Assembly: GCA_022661535.1 (NCBI GenBank)
Contig: JAKULF010000017.1
Span: 434,001 to 498,000, forward strand
Direction: 5' to 3'
From: Eutypa lata
Lineage: Eukaryota; Ascomycota; Sordariomycetes; Xylariales; Diatrypaceae
Length of the DNA stretch: 64,000 nt
Shown here: positions 59,507 through 64,000 of the stretch, in pieces
How the letters are laid out: each line of letters starts with the position of its first letter
Numbering within the stretch: the first letter of the stretch is position 1
The notes under the pieces: generated by a model
What the model was told of the DNA's origin: nothing
The model's database searches: none
What the model saw: only the letters and a program-made list of their open reading frames with translations
Made by a program: the position numbers and the translations under genes

Positions 59507-60283
59507 CATATATATACATAACACCGTTAAACAAGTTATTTATTACATTATCCTTATTAAATCAATACTTGTCTCTCTTTCAATCACCACGAAAAAAAGT
59601 TAGCTCTGGGGGTGTAAGGTGACAACGGTTGGTCAATTTATCGCCCCCTGCCCAATAACGTAGCTTTTATACCTTACTGGTTTTACGGGGGGTGGCACAT
59701 TATGTAAAACCAACAGTCTCACAGGATACTATTTTATCATGTGAAGGAATGTTTCACATTTATGCCTTGCACTAGATAAGTATCTTCTAGCCGTCATATT
59801 AGACATGACCAAGCTATGAGCCAGTTGTGTGGTGTTGTGCAGTGCTTTACATATATCTGTGTACGATAAAAATAGGCAACCTTACACGCCAAGATGGTTC
59901 ACGCCAGCCCCTGGCGCTAAATATGCCATTGAAACAACCATAATTGTATGTATGTTGGTTGGATTTGCGGTTTTCATTGGACGATATGCTAGAACCATGA
60001 TTATATCTTGCAATGTAACCTCAGGTCGGGTTGGCTAGGCTCTCTTGGATCGGCCCGAGTCTTCGGCTTTTATTCCAATTGACACTTAAAGCATAACCTT
60101 GGAACTCATTCCCAATTTATCTGCCTTTACTTATGCCACTTTCGAAGGGGGTTCCTAACACGTCTAGGTATTCCTGTGCACAAATTAATCTCTGGGCTGA
60201 ATTATCGAAGATTGCATCCATACCTTTCCACAAACAGCTATTCCTCAGCTAGTATCATAGTCATATTTAATACTACCGTCATA
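59507..60283. other. intergenic, GH47 upstream region with a hairpin
   Basis: Between the 3' LTR and the mannosidase ATG. Contains an inverted repeat GGTTTTAC/GTAAAACC (about 59679-59712) with an 18-nt loop holding GGGGGGTGG, possibly a transposon end or footprint. No gene: a 69-codon frame at 59829-60038 is unsupported. Confidence 0.4.
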
Positions 60284-62337
60284 ATGGGCTCCCGGCGACG
60301 GTTTCTCTTAGCAACGTGTCTCATTATTCTTCTGTCATTCTTTCTCTTTTCCTGGACCTTTGATACCCAAATATCTGACGTTATTTCAGTATCGCATAAG
60401 CCCTTTTCTCACCCTATACCAGATCCGAAGGTCATTGATGATGCAGAATACTTCTGGAGAAAACTGCCTACTCGGTATCCTGTCGAATCTATCAGACCGT
60501 TACCAACTCAGAAGCCACTAGCTTTGCCTAAAGTACAGGCAACTTTCGACAAAGAATCCCCGGAGAGTCGTCGATTGAGATTGAAACGACAAACTGCTGT
60601 CAGAAATACTTTTGAGCGATGTTGGGTTTCCTACAAAAAGATTGCCTTGCCACACGATGAGATGACCCCTATTACTGGACACTCAAAAGACAATTTTGGG
60701 GGATGGGGCGCGACCTTGGTTGACAGTCTAGATACCCTGTGGATTATGGGCCTGTCAGAAGAGCTCGAGGAGGCTATAGATGCGGCCACTAGGATCAGCT
60801 TTGAAGCAAGCTCGCTCAAGGAAGTGAAGTGAGTGATGCATGCAACTACTTATTCCCCCTTTCACCTTTCCTAGCATAGTGTTATGGGACTGTTTTCTTT
60901 AATTACAAGCATCTCATTGTTACAAGACACAAGGTGGAACTCGGTAGTTGTTGCAAAACAAGTACATGTCAGAATTAGCTAACTGGAGCAATTCCAGTGT
61001 TTTTGAGACGACGATTCGGTACTTGGGCGGCTTTCTCGCAGCGTATGACCTTACTAGCGATCAAAGGCTACTCCGTAAGGCAAGGGAAGTTGGCGATATG
61101 CTCTACGTTGCTTTCGATACCCCAAATCGGATGCCCATCACTCGCTGGGACTTTGAGAGTGCTACCGAAGGTAAAGAGCAAACCGCGGGCGACTGGACCC
61201 TAGTTGCTGAGATCGGCTCTTTATGCATGGAATTCACCCGTCTGTCGTTGGTCACGGGGAATCCGAAATGGTTTGATGCGACTGAGAGGATCCGAGAGGT
61301 GTTCGAAGCACAACAAGGTTCCACGTCGCTGCCAGGTGAGTGAAGACGTAGTGAAGGTGTACGACTAGGGACTTTGCAATCATATACTAACTAGACGACC
61401 AACTATAGGCATGTGGCCCATTAGCGTCAATCCTAAAGATGAAAAATTCAATCTCGATACAACGTTCGGACTAGGCGCCATGGCCGATTCAGTGTTCGAA
61501 TATTTGCCCAAAATGACCGCTCTCGTCGGTGGTCTAATCCCCAGTTATGAGGCAATGTATACTTACGCCATAGACACTGCCATGACACACAACCTCTTCC
61601 GCCCCATAACACCAGATGGTGCGGACATTCTTCTATCGGGGACCATACATGTCAAGGGCAAAGACGGACAATCAGTGCCAGAGCTCGAAGTCCAGGGCCA
61701 GCACCTAGTATGCTTCGCAGGGGGCATGTTAGCTCTCGGTGGAAAGCTGGTCCGCAATGAGACGCAAATAGAAGTGGCCAAAAAGCTAACAGATGGCTGC
61801 ATCTGGACATATGCGAACATGCCTCTCGGGATTATGCCAGAGACTTTCACAATGGTTCCTTGCAAGTCTCAGGGAACCGAGTGCGCCTGGGACGAAGCCG
61901 CCTGGAAGCGCGGCGTACTTGAGCGAGCCGGCGAAGACAACATACATAACCTAGAGCGTGCAGACCAGTTGATTGCTGAGCGTCGGCTACCACGGGGGTT
62001 TACCTCAGTCCCGGATACCCGCTATATCCTTCGGCCCGAAGCTATTGAAAGCATATTCATTCTATATCGTGCGACGGGGCGACGAGAGCTGCTTGACTCG
62101 GCCTGGGCGATGTTCCAGGCCATCGAGAAACATACCCGTACCGAACTCGCGAACTCGGCATTAGCCGACGTTACCGTCACAGATGGTGAGCCACACCAAT
62201 TGGACTCGATGGAAAGCTTCTGGCTTGGCGAGACGCTCAAGTACTTCTATCTGATCTTCAGTGAGCCAGATCATATCTCCCTGGATGAGTACGTGTTTAA
62301 TACTGAGGCACATCCGTTTAGGAGGGTAACACCGTGA
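60284..62337 (+). CDS. GH47 alpha-1,2-mannosidase (class I), type II membrane protein
   Basis: Trims alpha-1,2-linked mannose from N-glycans in the ER/Golgi. Three exons (60284-60828, 60998-61335, 61409-62337) give 603 aa. A short basic N-terminus precedes the signal anchor FLLATCLIILLSFFLFSW. A stem of about 70 residues is followed by the GH47 domain: GHSKDNFGGWGATLVDSLDTLWIMGL, EVNVFETTIRYLGGFLAAYD (rebuilt exactly across intron 1), GDWTLVAEIGSLCMEFTRLS and STSLPGMWP across intron 2. RPEAIESIFILYRATG, DSMESFWLGETLKYFYL and the terminal NTEAHPFRR, with its Ca-binding Thr-Glu, complete the domain. All acidic catalytic-region motifs appear intact. MNS1-like rather than EDEM-like by length. Upstream starts (60176) are less likely because ATG 60284 precedes the anchor directly. 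Confidence 0.93.
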
Positions 62338-62497
62338 TATATCATGGGAGAGGTTATATGGGAGTTCTCCTGATAGAAAATGATGCAAAATTAAAATTAT
62401 TAAATGAAAGAACACTAGGATTCGGTATCAATTTCACACGTATTGCCAATAAAGTTAGTATCCTATCACGACATGTGACCTCACGAACGTTCCCACT

Positions 62498-63399
62498 TCA
62501 ATCAAGAAGCCTAGCAATATTCACATCATCCCAAAGGGGACAGAGCCAGTTATCCAACCTGTCGTTCTCTGCCACCGCGTCATTGTATCTCCGAAGGCTC
62601 TTGATATCATCCGACTTCCAGTACTCCTTCCTATGGGGCCCAAAATCGTACTTGCGCCAAGGATTGTCCTCGCTGTCGTCGACCACAAGTCCACACCTCA
62701 AGACATTGTCACCGACAATGAGGCCGCCCGGGCGCAAAAGCCGTCTGGGCTGACCCGGCTGTGACTTCTCCATGATAGCAGAAAGATAAGACGGATATCC
62801 CGATTTCTGGGCATCGATGAAGATGATATCGTAGGGCTCCTCGGGCTCGAGCTTTGGTAGGCTGTAGATGATTCATTTACGTAGGTTAGCGATTGATTGG
62901 TAAAGTAGCAGGATATACATGATCGACGACCTACTTCTCGAGGGCGTCTCCTTAGATGACCTCGACGTTGTTCACGCCGTGGTTCGCATAGCACACCCTA
63001 GCCTGGTTCGCAAACCCGGCGTCGAACTCCAAGCCTGTGACTTTACCATCCGGTCCCACGGCATGGCTCCACACGAGACTGGAAAGGCCAACGTAGACGT
63101 CGACTTCCAGTACTAATGTCTACGAATTAGCATATTCATTAAAAGTCTTGTCGGTAAGTATGGAGATGAACGTGAGGATACCTACCCCTCTTTGCCCCTA
63201 CTATCCTGGCAAGGAAGGCCATAGCCTGAGCCTGTGAGATCGAGACCATGTAGATGGCTGTCTTGGGCTGCGTTTCGCCTACATGCGCGTGGTAGTCGAT
63301 GATGTGCTGGGGGATGCGCGAGGTTTGGGCCTCGGCATAATAGCTCACACGTTCTCCAACTATGTCGTTGGGGTACAAAATAGGGGTTGTTTCTTTCAT
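62498..63399 (-). pseudogene. SAM-dependent O-methyltransferase (caffeoyl-CoA OMT-like) with an in-frame stop
   Basis: Class I OMT of the CCoAOMT/COMT fold. Start at 63399 (MKETTPILYPNDIVGERVSYYAE). After intron 1 (GTAGGT..ATTAG) the SAM motif reads VLEVDVYVGLSSLVWSHAVGPDGKV, then GLEFDAGFANQARVCYANHG. VNNVEVI is then followed by TAA (62952-62954), where the family continues GDALE. The frame resumes with GDALE, an intron, and LEPEEPYDIIFIDAQKSGYPSYL to LLRPGGLIVGDNVLRCGLV, ending at 62498. The stop lies inside a well-conserved strand and cannot be an intron boundary easily. SAM-loop Gly is also Asp (LEVD). Two lesions in conserved sites suggest a decaying gene, unless the base at 62952-62954 is a sequencing error. 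Confidence 0.75.
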
Positions 63400-64000
63400 G
63401 TTAGATAATGATAAAATACTTGTCGATTTGATTTATCACTCTAAGTTTTACTTCAGAGTTATCCGGCTCTGGGAAGCCTCGACCATATACGTAGGAGGCT
63501 TTTCAATACTATGACATCACCAGATCGACAGCAAAAATGCACATTCCTTGAGAACGCCCCCAATTATGAAAGAATTTCAACCTTGATATTTAACCGGCCC
63601 TCGCAGGTATGTGGACGGTAATACCGAGCTAGTTTTCAGGTTTTAAATAAGCCAGAAGTCGAACTACGCAAGGTAGACAACATAGCAGAACTAAGACGAA
63701 TAGCAGCACTGGGTTATGTATGAAGTCCTCACCCATTAAATGTTTGTGATCTTATTCTGTACATAGTCGACTTGAATAGTTTTATCATACCTGTATTTAT
63801 TCTTCCCTATTTGTTTCGAACACAGGAGTACCCTAGAGTTATACCGTGCGGGTTTGCCAACGGCCCCAGATACAAAGCCCCCACGTGTGGACATATTTGT
63901 ATCAACGTTCCACAGGAGATGCCGTGATCCGGATATTGAACGTAAAGCACGATATGTGATAATTACACACCGATACCAAGTGCCACCTACTAGAATCCAG
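63400..64000. other. right edge, no gene seen
   Basis: 600 bp upstream of the OMT start. No coding signal, repeat or RNA gene recognised. Confidence 0.5.

Overview
The window is nuclear DNA of a filamentous ascomycete (Pezizomycotina). Genes carry short GT..AG introns of about 45-175 nt with CTAAC/CTGAC-type branch sites. Typical families are present: AA9 LPMO, CE15 glucuronoyl esterase, PTH11-like receptor, UstYa/DUF3328 proteins and a CYP58-like P450. Three blocks (about 13.1-16.1, 25.2-28.4 and 52.8-59.5 kb) are almost pure A+T, with CpA/TpG nearly erased. That is the mark of repeat-induced point mutation (RIP) acting on transposons, so the genome has a two-compartment character.

Layout. 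1-3.7 kb: 3' part of a STE6-like ABC exporter. 4.4-4.9 kb: small conserved-looking gene (-). 6.6-10.2 kb: divergent lignocellulose pair, AA9 LPMO (-) and CE15 esterase (+), with GGCTAA boxes between them. 10.6-11.6 kb: NmrA-like oxidoreductase (-). 13.1-16.1 kb: RIP block with a TIR element and a probable transposase relic. 17.2-34.1 kb: P450, SRPK-like kinase, a tiny secreted precursor with two Kex2-processed repeats (-), a UstYa gene broken by a transposon, a PTH11-like receptor (-) and an intact second UstYa gene. 35.0-37.6 kb: HerA-like P-loop ATPase. 38.6-39.2 kb: small gene. 43.8-47.4 kb: 1202-aa conserved fungal protein. 48.9-50.7 kb: proline-repeat protein. 51.3-52.3 kb: Cys-rich single-pass membrane protein (-). 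52.8-59.5 kb: RIP-degraded LTR retrotransposon. 60.3-62.3 kb: GH47 mannosidase. 62.5-63.4 kb: O-methyltransferase with an in-frame stop (-).

Main result. The Kex2-repeat precursor, two UstYa-family genes and a P450 within about 17 kb look like a dikaritin-type RiPP cluster with an unfamiliar Tyr...Ala-Trp-Gly core. One of its UstYa genes is interrupted by a 3283-bp hAT-like transposon. The insertion boundaries can be read to the base: 17-bp perfect TIRs, and an 8-bp target duplication differing by a single CpA-to-TpA change. Exon structures were derived by hand from splice signals and reading-frame continuity. Functional calls rest on motif recognition; no database search was run.
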